Source: Phaeocystidibacter sp965659415 (lineage in GTDB: Bacteria > Bacteroidota > Bacteroidia > Flavobacteriales > Schleiferiaceae). Taken from it: 64,000 nucleotides of DNA. Made by a program: the position numbers and the translations under genes. Positions 1-8,203 of the stretch are shown in pieces. Every line of letters starts with the position of its first letter. Position 1 is the stretch's first letter. The stretch is from contig CBFHVA010000006.1 in NCBI GenBank assembly GCA_965659415.1, positions 62,001 through 126,000 of the forward strand. Reading direction: 5' to 3'. Under the pieces are notes generated by a model that had not been told where the DNA came from, did not search any database, and worked only from the letters and a program-made list of their open reading frames with translations.

Positions 1-1055
1 AGGTAGGATTAGATAAGCTTGCCAAGGAAAGCTACGATCTCGTCCTTTGTGATATTAAAATGCCTGGAATGGATGGTATCGAAGTGCTCGATCACATTGT
101 GAAGGACTATCCAGATACAGCGGTGGTTATGATCTCAGGCCATGGCGACATTGAAACCGCAGTGGACTGTATTAAAAAAGGAGCCTATGATTTCATTTCC
201 AAGCCACCCGATCTAAATCGTCTTTTGAATACCGTTCGAAATGCTCTAGATCGCAAGCAGCTGGCCACCACCGTAAAGGTGTTGAAGAAGAAGGTGAGCA
301 AGAAATACGAAATGATAGGCGATTCATCTGCCCTCCAGGAAGTTCGAGAAGTCATTGATAAAGTTGCTCCTACCGAAGCCCGTGTTCTTGTAATGGGACC
401 GAATGGATCAGGTAAAGAACTCGTCGCACATCACATTCATCAAAAAAGTGCGAGAAATAAATCTCCTCTCATTGAGGTGAACTGTGCCGCTATTCCTGCA
501 GAGCTAATCGAATCTGAATTGTTCGGGCATAAAAAAGGGGCATTTACCTCGGCTGTGAAGGATCGAAAAGGCAAATTTGAGTTAGCTAGTGGAGGAACAC
601 TCTTTCTCGACGAAATTGGCGACATGAGCCTATCAGCTCAGGCTAAGGTTCTTCGAGCACTTCAAGAGAACAAGATTACCCCGGTAGGTGGTGACAAAGA
701 AATTAAAGTAGATGTTCGAGTGGTTGCCGCTACGAACAAAGATCTTCAAAAGGAAATTGCCGATGGAAAGTTCCGAGAGGATTTGTACCACAGACTTGGA
801 GTCATTATAGTGAGGGTGCCAGGCCTTAACGATAGAAAAGAAGATATCCCAGCACTCGCGGATCACTTCGGAAATAAGATTAGTGAAGAGCAAGGAATTG
901 CACCTAAAGCAATTGAAGAGAATGCCATCAAAGCCTTACAGCAATTGGATTGGGCTGGGAACATTCGCGAATTTCGAAATGTAATGGAAAGACTCTACAT
1001 CTTAGGTGGGAATGAAATATCAAAGGAGGATGTAGATCGTTACGCCAAAAAGTAA
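1..1055 (+). CDS. Sigma-54-dependent response regulator (NtrC type), 5' end outside window, no HTH domain
   Basis: The reading frame is open from base 3, so the gene begins upstream of the window; 350 residues are visible. It starts inside a receiver domain: the phosphoacceptor Asp is in CDIKMPGMDG, followed by the conserved Ser (MISGHGD) and Lys (FISKP). An AAA+ sigma-54 interaction domain follows, with Walker A GPNGSGKE, a loop reading GAFTSA where GAFTGA is usual, Walker B GGTLFLDEIGDM and the arginine-bearing segment REDLYHRL. The protein stops right after the AAA+ lid (GNIREFRNVMERL then about 20 residues), so the usual Fis-type helix-turn-helix is absent. By family it would couple phosphorylation by a sensor kinase to sigma-54 open-complex formation; without a DNA-binding domain it presumably acts from solution. 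I recall similar short forms in Flavobacteriia. The function is certain; its targets are unknown. Confidence 0.9.
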   Translation, partial: VGLDKLAKESYDLVLCDIKMPGMDGIEVLDHIVKDYPDTAVVMISGHGDIETAVDCIKKGAYDFISKPPDLNRLLNTVRNALDRKQLATTVKVLKKKVSKKYEMIGDSSALQEVREVIDKVAPTEARVLVMGPNGSGKELVAHHIHQKSARNKSPLIEVNCAAIPAELIESELFGHKKGAFTSAVKDRKGKFELASGGTLFLDEIGDMSLSAQAKVLRALQENKITPVGGDKEIKVDVRVVAATNKDLQKEIADGKFREDLYHRLGVIIVRVPGLNDRKEDIPALADHFGNKISEEQGIAPKAIEENAIKALQQLDWAGNIREFRNVMERLYILGGNEISKEDVDRYAKK

Positions 1056-1172
1056 GTTATTCAATATCAATTACTTAACAATCCTTTGTTAATTACTCAC
1101 ACCCTTTTACACTGAGAATGCGAGGATGGGTTCAATATCTTGTAGATGTATTAACCAATTAATTGAGAAACT

Positions 1173-1805
1173 ATGAAAAAGTCTCTCCTAGCATTAGGTG
1201 CAGTTCTAGCACTTAGCTTTTCAGCAAACGCACAATGGTCTGAAGGATCAATTGCAGCAACTGGTATTTTAGGTTTTAGCAGCAACGGCACCACTGTGGA
1301 TGATGGTACCAATTCTACAGATCAATTCTCCGGAAGCAATTTCGGGATTGGAGTGAATGGCGCTTATTTCATCATGGACAATGTAAGTGTTGGCCTAGGT
1401 CTTGGATTCGGCAACGCGACTACTACTGATGAGATCACATCCACTGAAACATCAAATAATGTGTTCACTTTGTCTGTTGAAGGTCGCTATTACATGCCGT
1501 ACACCGAGTCATTCTCTATGTATGGTAGTGTTGGTTTGGGCTTCGGATCGGGAACACAAACTACCACTGTGGCTGGTGCAGAAAGCGAAGAATCTCTGAG
1601 TGAACTCAATGCAGGTTTGGGTGTAGGCCTTGCCTATTTTGTAAGTGACAATGTATTCCTCGATGCCAATTACGGTTTCTTGGGCTATACTTCCGCATCA
1701 ACAACCCAAGATATTGCTGGAACTGAAGTTGTCACTACTGTGAGCGATTTCGGTTTGAATCTCGATTTGACTTCAATCACTTTCGGTGTAGGTTTCTTGT
1801 TCTAA
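1173..1805 (+). CDS. Outer-membrane beta-barrel protein (porin-like)
   Basis: This 210-residue protein has a classical signal peptide (MKKSLLALGAVLALSFSANA, cleavage before QW). The rest is alternating hydrophobic and polar strands rich in Gly, Ser and Thr, and it ends in Phe (GVGFLF), as expected for a Bam-inserted barrel. Repeated phrases such as SVGLGLGFG, YGSVGLGFG and AGLGVGLAYFVSDNV match the OMP_b-brl / porin-family domain of Bacteroidota. The size fits an 8-stranded barrel. It is monocistronic: 117 bases separate it from the regulator and a strong terminator follows. The substrate or structural role cannot be told from the sequence. Confidence 0.85.
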   Translation: MKKSLLALGAVLALSFSANAQWSEGSIAATGILGFSSNGTTVDDGTNSTDQFSGSNFGIGVNGAYFIMDNVSVGLGLGFGNATTTDEITSTETSNNVFTLSVEGRYYMPYTESFSMYGSVGLGFGSGTQTTTVAGAESEESLSELNAGLGVGLAYFVSDNVFLDANYGFLGYTSASTTQDIAGTEVVTTVSDFGLNLDLTSITFGVGFLF

Positions 1806-1825
1806 CTAGATCTCACAGATCAATA

Positions 1826-1860
1826 AAAGCCATCCTCCATTGAGGGTGGCTTTCTTTTTT
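1826..1860 (+). terminator. Intrinsic terminator after the OMP gene
   Basis: Stem AGCCATCCTC / GAGGGTGGCT (1828-1837 with 1842-1851, one G-U pair), loop CATT, extended by A-T pairs and followed by a T-rich run. Confidence 0.9.
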
Positions 1861-1892
1861 TGAGATTTATGCCGTAATCATTCGAATTGAGC

Positions 1893-1900
1893 TAATTTTG
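1893..1900 (+). promoter_or_regulatory. Candidate -7 element TAATTTTG
   Basis: Exact match to the Bacteroidetes -7 consensus TAnnTTTG, 18 nt before the start codon of the small acidic protein gene and just after the previous terminator. No well-spaced -33 TTG is visible. Confidence 0.45.
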
Positions 1901-1918
1901 TCTCGTTAAAATCTCACC

Positions 1919-2149
1919 ATGGTACCAAAATTTCTAATCGGAGATAATACCGATCACCCAGAAGCCGTGTTCATTGTGCACAATGAATTTCCGAGATTCG
2001 TCCTCAATCTTGAGAATGATGAAGTTGAGTGGTTCGACGATATTTCTGGAGAAAACAAAGATGATGTAACCGATGAAGTGAGCAAGCTCATTGAAGAGGC
2101 AGAAGCATTCTATCAGCGGGAAGTAGAGCGTTACGAACAACAAGGATAA
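1919..2149 (+). CDS. Small acidic conserved protein of unknown function
   Basis: A 76-residue cytoplasmic protein with no signal or membrane segment. It starts MVPKFLIGDNTDHPEAVFIV, has the core HNEFPRFVLNLENDEVEWFD, and ends in a Glu-rich, probably helical tail. About a third of residues are Asp or Glu. I recall similar short proteins in other Flavobacteriia (start M-PKFIIADNSD, core EFPRFI-NL--DEVEW), but I know of no assigned function. It is flanked by terminators on both sides and has its own candidate promoter box, so it is an independent transcript and very likely a real gene. Confidence 0.75.
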   Translation: MVPKFLIGDNTDHPEAVFIVHNEFPRFVLNLENDEVEWFDDISGENKDDVTDEVSKLIEEAEAFYQREVERYEQQG

Positions 2150-2169
2150 TTCACAAGAACAAGAATAAG

Positions 2170-2202
2170 ATCCCCCGCGAATAACGGGGGATTTCTTTTT
2201 TT
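2170..2202 (+). terminator. Intrinsic terminator
   Basis: Perfect 8-bp stem ATCCCCCG / CGGGGGAT (2170-2177 with 2185-2192), 7-nt loop, then TTTCTTTTTTTC. It ends only 6 bases before the MATE start codon, so the MATE gene either relies on read-through or has a promoter overlapping the hairpin. Confidence 0.9.
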
Positions 2203-2208
2203 CTAGGC

Positions 2209-3546
2209 ATGCTGAACGCACCACAATCGGAATACAAAAAGAGCTTGTCTCTTGCCTATCCAGTGATGATTGGATCATTGGGACAAATTGCCGTGGGTGT
2301 TGCTGACAGTATGATGGTGGGCGACCTTGGCCCTATTCCCCTTGCTGCAATCTCATTTGCGAACAGCTTGTTAGCCATTCCTCTGGTCTTTGGAATAGGT
2401 ATCGCATATGGACTAACACCTCTCGTAGCGAATGCAGATGGAGCCGATGACATTCGAAAGGCCTCACGCCTATTCAAAAACGGCTCATTTATCAATGTGG
2501 TGATGGGGATTCTCATAGTTGTCAGTCTCTTTGGAATTCGACCATGGATGAGCAACTTTGGGCAAGATCCGGAGGTAGCTGAGGCGGCCATCCCTTATTT
2601 CACCATCGTAGCACTGAGCTTCTTCCCACTCCAGATTTTCTTCACCTACAAGCAGTTCACGGAAGGTTTAAGCGACACAAAGGCCGCTATGCGGCTGAGT
2701 CTCCTGTCCAACCTTTTAAACATACTTCTCAACTGGATTCTAATCTACGGAAAGTTCGGATTTGAGCCGATGGGCATTGAAGGTGCTGCCTACGCTACCT
2801 TAATTAGCCGTGTGGTAATGATGCTACTCATGATTCTCTGGGTGCATTTCAAAGCTAAGTTCAGGCCTTACATGTCGCTTTTAAGCACTACGAAGTGGAA
2901 ATGGAGTGATATGCGCTCTATCCTAGAGATTGGTGTGCCTTCGGGCTTCCAGTACCTCTTCGAAGTTGGGGCCTTTGCTTCTGCATCCATAATAATTGGG
3001 ACCATCGGTGCGATTGATCAAGCTGCTCATCAAGTGGCTATATCATTGGCATCAATCAGTTATATGGCGGCAAGCGGATTTGGGGCTGCAGCTACAGTTC
3101 GAGTAGGAAACCAGTTGGGCAAACGAGATTATCCGACACTGCGTGTTGCTGCGAAAACGCTATTCGAAATGACTGTGGTGTTCATGGCCGTTACAGGACT
3201 TCTTTTTTTAATGGGAAGAAATGAATTACCATTATTCTTCACTGACGAATTGGAGGTGGTAACCATTGCTGCTCAACTTTTGATAGTAACTACTTTCTTC
3301 CAAATTAGCGATGGTATTCAGGTAACCGCCTTAGGAGCTTTAAGAGGGCTAGGTGACACCGTAATCCCGACAATCGTTACGTTCATTGCTTATTGGATTG
3401 TAGCCATTCCGCTCGGGTATTACTTAGGAACCCAAACCGACCTTGGGGCTGTTGGTATGTGGATCGGATTGGCTGTCGGACTCACCCTTTCCGCTATCGC
3501 TCAATGGTATCGTTTTCAACGAAAGGCGAAGGCTTTGGGGGAGTGA
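2209..3546 (+). CDS. MATE family efflux transporter
   Basis: This 445-residue inner-membrane protein has about 12 hydrophobic segments in two related halves, as in the NorM/DinF family of cation-coupled multidrug exporters. Diagnostic stretches are the N-terminal LAYPVMIGSLGQIAVGVADS, the PLAAISFANS loop and, in the second half, IDQAAHQVAISLASISYMAA and GALRGLGDT. It would exchange Na+ or H+ for organic cations; the substrate is not predictable. It begins 6 bases after a terminator and is followed by 184 bases without a gene. Confidence 0.92.
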   Translation: MLNAPQSEYKKSLSLAYPVMIGSLGQIAVGVADSMMVGDLGPIPLAAISFANSLLAIPLVFGIGIAYGLTPLVANADGADDIRKASRLFKNGSFINVVMGILIVVSLFGIRPWMSNFGQDPEVAEAAIPYFTIVALSFFPLQIFFTYKQFTEGLSDTKAAMRLSLLSNLLNILLNWILIYGKFGFEPMGIEGAAYATLISRVVMMLLMILWVHFKAKFRPYMSLLSTTKWKWSDMRSILEIGVPSGFQYLFEVGAFASASIIIGTIGAIDQAAHQVAISLASISYMAASGFGAAATVRVGNQLGKRDYPTLRVAAKTLFEMTVVFMAVTGLLFLMGRNELPLFFTDELEVVTIAAQLLIVTTFFQISDGIQVTALGALRGLGDTVIPTIVTFIAYWIVAIPLGYYLGTQTDLGAVGMWIGLAVGLTLSAIAQWYRFQRKAKALGE

Positions 3547-3730
3547 GGAATATCGAATGGTCGGACAGATGGACTTGTCGAAGCAAAGCTAATAAGCAGA
3601 ATTGGAGAATTCTCGCAACTCCTATTTAGCTACTCAAAACCTAAAGAAACCATTTCCAAGAAGTACTCGTATAGGCTTTTGGCACAAAGATTGAATTCAG
3701 CTTAACTGTTCAATTAAATACTTGTCACAC

Positions 3731-4144
3731 ATGAAAGCCTTAGCCCTAAACGCGAACTCGAATCAACAAGAAATACTTGGCCTATTAAACACTTGGCTAA
3801 GTGGAATCAAAGAAGGAATGGTAGAACGAGTAACCTCGTGTTACTCAAAAAACGCCGCCTTATGGGGAAGCATCACCAAGCGTTTGCGTTGCGACGAGCA
3901 AGGTATCAAGCAATACTTCGAAGAGTTCATCCAATCGAAGAAGAATGGATTGAACGTGATGTTCAAGGAAATCAAAATGACCGAAATAGCCGGAGTACCT
4001 GTTCTCTCAGGAGAGTACGTATTTACCTGGCAAGATGAGAATGGTCAATCCATGGTGCTTCCAGCTAGCTATACTTTCGTATTGAACAAGCGAAAAGGTC
4101 AATGGAAAATTGAAGACCACCATTCAACTATTATAGCGAGCTAA
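3731..4144 (+). CDS. SnoaL-like / CaMKII-association-domain protein (DUF4440-like)
   Basis: 137 residues from ATG 3731; a TTG 9 bases upstream in frame is less likely. It has the cone-shaped NTF2-like fold signature: an N-terminal helix (EILGLLNTWLSGIKEG), then YSKNAALWGSITKRLR, a helix around YFEEFIQSK, and a C-terminal sheet ending GQWKIEDHHSTI. The ALWGSITKRLR segment with the late HHS is typical of the SnoaL-like / CaMKII_AD group, which act as small ligand-binding or isomerase-type domains. No pathway partner is adjacent. It is monocistronic, with a strong terminator after it. Confidence 0.75.
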   Translation: MKALALNANSNQQEILGLLNTWLSGIKEGMVERVTSCYSKNAALWGSITKRLRCDEQGIKQYFEEFIQSKKNGLNVMFKEIKMTEIAGVPVLSGEYVFTWQDENGQSMVLPASYTFVLNKRKGQWKIEDHHSTIIAS

Positions 4145-4172
4145 TATTATATTGGCATCGTGTTGTGTGTTG

Positions 4173-4202
4173 AGTCCCGCTTAGGCGGGACTTTCTTTTT
4201 TT
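4173..4202 (+). terminator. Intrinsic terminator
   Basis: Perfect 8-bp stem AGTCCCGC / GCGGGACT (4173-4180 with 4185-4192), TTAG loop, then TTCTTTTTTT. Confidence 0.92.
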
Positions 4203-4264
4203 AAGAACTCTTCAAGCCAAGTTCAATGGCCAGAACTAAAACTCTAGCACTGAACTCTATTACC

Positions 4265-4272
4265 TATCTTAG
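4265..4272 (+). promoter_or_regulatory. Candidate start-proximal -7 element TATCTTAG
   Basis: Seven of eight positions match TAnnTTTG. Only 8 nt separate it from ATG 4281, so transcription would begin almost at the start codon. Confidence 0.35.
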
Positions 4273-4280
4273 TCAGCCTC

Positions 4281-5309
4281 ATGAAAATCGCCTTCGTTAC
4301 ACGCTCCACATTATTTAAACAACCTGGTGGCGACACCCAGCAAGTTCAAGAAACGGCACATGAACTCCAGCTACTCGACTCTAACATAGAAGTCGATGTA
4401 ATTCTCTCATCGCGCGGTGTCGATCTGGCGAGCTACGACCTCATACACTTTTTCAACCTAGGCCGCCCAGCGGATTTACTCCGTCATCAAAACTGGGAAA
4501 AGCGACCACTATTCATCAGCACCATTTGGGTGGATTATCATACCACGGATGCTGCGGAATGGATGAAGGTTATTGCACGCGGATTGATTGGAAATGACTT
4601 ACTCCCTCCCATGAGCTATGTGCTCGACGGACATCGAAAATCAATCCAGAAGATTCTTGATGAAAGTGAGCTTTTCGTAACAACAACGCAACGAGAAATA
4701 GAGCGTTTACAAAGTGAATTTTCAAATGCTGAACCGGCGTTGGTAATTCCTCCCGGCCTAAATAGAAACTACCTCGAACCGCTGCCTCCTGAAACGGATG
4801 AGCGATCCGGGATTCTCTGCGTGGGACGATTTGAACCATTAAAAAACCAGTTGTCCGTTATTCGGGCTACCCAAAATTGGGACGAGCAAATCACCTTTGT
4901 AGGAGATCCGGCTGCGAACAATCCAGCTTACTATAGAAAGTGTAAATCCGAGGCTGGTCGAAATCACCATTTCAGACCCCATTCTTCATTGGAGGCCTTG
5001 CAAATGCTTTATCGATCTCATAAAGTCGTAATTGTTCCGAGCCATTTTGAAACATTTGGACTCACCGCACTTGAGGGACTATCACAAGGCTGTAATGTGG
5101 TGCTTTCTGGCTATGCAGGTGCAAGTGAATGTTTGAAGGAGCACGCAGTATTGATTGAGCCTAATTCAATCGATTCCATAAAAGAAGGATTGAAGCTCGC
5201 ACTTGAAAGCTCCACCTCTAAAATGGGAGTTGGAGTGGCACGCTCATACACATGGAAATCAGCAGCAGAAACCCTATTATCGCTATACAGGAGTCGCCTC
5301 TCTGATTAA
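4281..5309 (+). CDS. Glycosyltransferase family 4 (GT-B fold)
   Basis: 342 residues. The N-terminal half starts MKIAFVTRSTLFKQPGGDTQ, the Gly-rich acceptor-side loop of GT4 enzymes. The C-terminal half has ILCVGRFEPLKNQ and SHFETFGLTALEGLSQG, the nucleotide-sugar-binding EX7E-type region. It should transfer a sugar from an NDP or polyprenyl donor during surface polysaccharide assembly on the cytoplasmic face. The next gene, 36 bases downstream, is another glycosyltransferase, and a sugar-phosphate transferase lies nearby on the other strand, supporting an extracellular-polysaccharide role. Donor and acceptor are unknown. Confidence 0.88.
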   Translation: MKIAFVTRSTLFKQPGGDTQQVQETAHELQLLDSNIEVDVILSSRGVDLASYDLIHFFNLGRPADLLRHQNWEKRPLFISTIWVDYHTTDAAEWMKVIARGLIGNDLLPPMSYVLDGHRKSIQKILDESELFVTTTQREIERLQSEFSNAEPALVIPPGLNRNYLEPLPPETDERSGILCVGRFEPLKNQLSVIRATQNWDEQITFVGDPAANNPAYYRKCKSEAGRNHHFRPHSSLEALQMLYRSHKVVIVPSHFETFGLTALEGLSQGCNVVLSGYAGASECLKEHAVLIEPNSIDSIKEGLKLALESSTSKMGVGVARSYTWKSAAETLLSLYRSRLSD

Positions 5310-5345
5310 TTTGTCTACCTTCATCCTACTAACGAAATCTGACCC

Positions 5346-6434
5346 ATGCGCATTGGCATATTAGGTTCAAGGGGCATCCCGAATCGATATGGTGGCTTCG
5401 AAGAATTGGCGGAACAACTTTCTGTACGGCTCGCTAAAATGGGTCATGAAGTGTATGTGTACAATGGCCACAGACATCCTTATGCTAAAAAGGAATTCCA
5501 AGGCGTAAAAATCATCCACAAGTACGATCCAGAGCATCGCTTTGGCACCGTTGGACAATTCATTTATGATCTAAACCAGATTATCGATTCTCGTTCTCGA
5601 GAGTTTGATGTGATTCTTCAACTGGGTTATACTTCAAGCGGAATTTGGCAATGGTTGTTTCACAAAAAAACCAAGATCGTAACCAATATGGACGGCCTCG
5701 AATGGAAGCGAACCAAGTACAGCAAATGGGTTCAACATTTCCTGATGAGATCGGAAAAATGGGTAGCCAAAAATTCGCATTTATTGGTGGCGGATAATAA
5801 GCAGATTGAATCCTACCTTCAGGGCAAATATGGAGGTCAATGCGTCTATATACCGTACGGAGCGGGGCTGCCTAAAGGTACATCTGAGGAAGTGCTTGCC
5901 CCTTACCACGTACAAAGCGGAGAATACAATCTTGTCATTGCACGCATGGAACCCGAGAATCACATTCGGGAAATTGTGGAAGGTAGCATTGCTTCTCAAA
6001 GTGATCGAATTTTACTTGTAATGGGCAATTTAGAAACGTCTTTTGGTCAAAGTTTGATTAGGACCTACAAGGATAGTCGTGTTCGCTTCTTGAATGCGGA
6101 ATACAACAAAACCATTGTGGATAGTTTACGCGTTCATTGCCATTTCTATTTTCATGGACACTCCGTTGGCGGAACGAACCCTTCCCTTTTGGAAGCTATG
6201 GCCTGCGGTTCGCGAATCATTGCACACGACAATGGGTTCAACCAATCCGTTTTGCAAGACAACGCCCTTTATTTTTCACGAGCACAGGACATACAATTGA
6301 TGTTGGATTCTCCTTTCGACGCAGAAACGTGGAATTCCCGAACCAAAAAGAACACCAACCTCATCCGTGAACAGTATGGTTGGAAGTCCATTGCCGAACA
6401 GTATGAGCTAGTCTTCAGTCAGGTCAGGATATAA
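5346..6434 (+). CDS. DUF1972-type glycosyltransferase (rhamnosyltransferase-like)
   Basis: 362 residues with the DUF1972 N-terminus MRIGILGSRGIPNRYGGFEE, found in rhamnosyl- and other sugar transferases of O-antigen and exopolysaccharide clusters. The C-terminal GT-B half carries YFHGHSVGGTNPSLLEAMAC, where the Glu of LLEAMA is the donor-binding residue. It has no signal peptide, so it is probably membrane-peripheral on the cytoplasmic side. It likely forms a two-gene unit with the preceding glycosyltransferase. It converges on the RluA-type gene with a 39-base gap and no clear terminator. Confidence 0.88.
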   Translation: MRIGILGSRGIPNRYGGFEELAEQLSVRLAKMGHEVYVYNGHRHPYAKKEFQGVKIIHKYDPEHRFGTVGQFIYDLNQIIDSRSREFDVILQLGYTSSGIWQWLFHKKTKIVTNMDGLEWKRTKYSKWVQHFLMRSEKWVAKNSHLLVADNKQIESYLQGKYGGQCVYIPYGAGLPKGTSEEVLAPYHVQSGEYNLVIARMEPENHIREIVEGSIASQSDRILLVMGNLETSFGQSLIRTYKDSRVRFLNAEYNKTIVDSLRVHCHFYFHGHSVGGTNPSLLEAMACGSRIIAHDNGFNQSVLQDNALYFSRAQDIQLMLDSPFDAETWNSRTKKNTNLIREQYGWKSIAEQYELVFSQVRI

Positions 6435-6473
6435 TCGGTAAACACATTAGCCTCAGTATCAGGCATCACATCT

Positions 6474-8150
6474 TTACCAATCGGCAGGAGCCTTTAGCGC
6501 GATTCTATCTTTTGTTGTTGGGTGGTCGAATTCGATCTGCTCCGCATGTAGATAGAGTCTCCATGCAGGGGTTCCGTACAAGTCATCACCAATGATAGGA
6601 GCATTCAAACCATCTACATGGGCCGCGTGAACGCGCAGCTGATGTGTCCGACCCGTCAGTGGGTGAAATTGAACTCTCGTGGTTCCTTCCTTCCGTTCTA
6701 GGACTTTAAACTTCGTGGTTGCCGTTTTACCATACTCGTAACAAACCATCTGCCGAGGACGGTCGTCCAAATCCACACGTAATGGAAGGTTTATCCATCC
6801 TTCATCTTCCGCTATCTCGCCTTCCAACAATGCTATATAGGTCTTGTGGACGGTTCGTTTCCGAAATTGCTCTTGAAGTCTTTTATGAGCTACTCTGCTC
6901 AACGGGATGAGCAGGATTCCCGAAGTCGACATGTCTAAACGGTGCACAATTAAGGGTCCGGTCGCCTTTGGATATTTCTCTTTCATTCGGGTCAATACGG
7001 AGTCTTCCACCATCTTACCAGGTACCGATAGAAACTCATGCGGTTTGTGAATTGCCACCAAATGCTCGTCCTCATACAGCACCTGTAGCTGCACATCCGC
7101 AGACGAAGGCACGAGCATCGGATTCTCCTGCACATTCAATCCTTGGAGCATATGACCCAGGATGGGTTCACATTTCCCACGACACGAAGTATAGAATCGC
7201 TCGTGCTTTCTCACCTCGTTCCGAGGTGGCCTGCCCCACCAAAACTCAGCCATACACAACGGCTCAAACTTGTTTTCGTAGGCATAATGAAGCAGCTTGG
7301 GGGCCGCACAATCTCCAGCACCTGCCGGAGGATTTTCATTTCTTGCATTCCGGAATATTGAATACAGCGATCCGTACTCTCCCTTCGCATTTAGAAACTT
7401 GAACTGCTCAAAGATTTTTCGCTGGAGAGCATTGGATTTCTCTCTTCGGGTTTCCTTTAACCGCTCGATTTCATCCTCGTGCTGGTCCAGCTGCTTTTTC
7501 ACACTTTCGATATCTTCTTTCAAAGACGCATTGAGCCGCTTCAACTGGATACTTAACGTTTTACTCTCCTGTTTGAGCTCATCTTCAAAAGCATCATACT
7601 GATCAGCTGAAAGTAACTTGCTGGCCTCTCTCCTTCGCTCATCGCGCCTTTTCTTCGCCTCTTTGATCTCGTCTTTCTTGTGAGCAATTTGCGTGCTGGC
7701 ATCCGATTTAATCTGATCGCATGCTGCTTTGAGACTATGATAAGATGAATCAGACTCCAAGGTCTCAACACGCTTATTAATCAGATTGAGTTCTGCTTCA
7801 CCCTCCTTATAAAAATCGCCTTCTACCAACGTGTCAAAAACCGGAGGTACAAATGGATGAAGCACATTGGTGCCTGCCATCTTACCTGAAAAGGCGCTTA
7901 GGTAGCCAATCTTTCCAGTTGGAGTCCGCACAATGAGCACTCCAAACATTTTCCCACAAGCTTGAAGCGGACTCGTAGGTTGCATTCCAAAATCGTGATA
8001 CCAATCCGTTTGCGAAACCAGGTATTCTTGCAGTTCCTGGGCTGCTTTCACTGCCAGTGGGTGCGGAGTGTAATAGAAGGGGAAATCGAAATTTGTGGGC
8101 AGTCCAATTTCAGAAATATCCTCTTTGAAGTATGTAATGCATGATTCCAA
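6474..8150 (-). CDS. RluA-family pseudouridine synthase with long N-terminal coiled-coil region
   Basis: 558 residues. The catalytic domain is C-terminal (about 350-558): HRLDMSTSG at 403-411 holds the catalytic Asp406, and GRTHQLRVH is near the end. The N-terminal 350 residues are unusual for RluA: a globular segment with GKMFGVLIVRTPTGKIGYLSAFSG at about 66-90, then a highly charged coiled coil at about 110-245. Next comes a Cys-containing region (GAGDCAAPKLLHYAY, YTSCRGKC) that resembles an extra RNA-binding module. I recall RluA-like proteins of this length in Bacteroidota and gammaproteobacteria. The start is TTG: no in-frame ATG exists near the conserved N-terminus, and a TACTTTTG box ends 5 nt upstream. 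The RNA target is unknown. Confidence 0.85.
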   Translation of the reverse strand: MESCITYFKEDISEIGLPTNFDFPFYYTPHPLAVKAAQELQEYLVSQTDWYHDFGMQPTSPLQACGKMFGVLIVRTPTGKIGYLSAFSGKMAGTNVLHPFVPPVFDTLVEGDFYKEGEAELNLINKRVETLESDSSYHSLKAACDQIKSDASTQIAHKKDEIKEAKKRRDERRREASKLLSADQYDAFEDELKQESKTLSIQLKRLNASLKEDIESVKKQLDQHEDEIERLKETRREKSNALQRKIFEQFKFLNAKGEYGSLYSIFRNARNENPPAGAGDCAAPKLLHYAYENKFEPLCMAEFWWGRPPRNEVRKHERFYTSCRGKCEPILGHMLQGLNVQENPMLVPSSADVQLQVLYEDEHLVAIHKPHEFLSVPGKMVEDSVLTRMKEKYPKATGPLIVHRLDMSTSGILLIPLSRVAHKRLQEQFRKRTVHKTYIALLEGEIAEDEGWINLPLRVDLDDRPRQMVCYEYGKTATTKFKVLERKEGTTRVQFHPLTGRTHQLRVHAAHVDGLNAPIIGDDLYGTPAWRLYLHAEQIEFDHPTTKDRIALKAPADW

Positions 8151-8155
8151 GAATG

Positions 8156-8163
8156 CAAAAGTA
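8156..8163 (-). promoter_or_regulatory. Candidate start-proximal -7 element TACTTTTG
   Basis: On the minus strand this is an exact TAnnTTTG, 5 nt before the TTG start of the RluA-type gene. It suggests the gene can be transcribed apart from the sugar-transferase gene upstream. Confidence 0.4.
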
Positions 8164-8203
8164 AGCGATTACAACGTCCTCCAGATTGAATTTCAATTGG
8201 CAA

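Noticed and set aside
3547..3730. Possible small gene in the gap after the MATE gene
   Set aside because: No start with plausible coding sequence and no recognisable signal.
6968..7402. 144-codon plus-strand open frame
   Set aside because: Antisense to the RluA-type gene; no motif.
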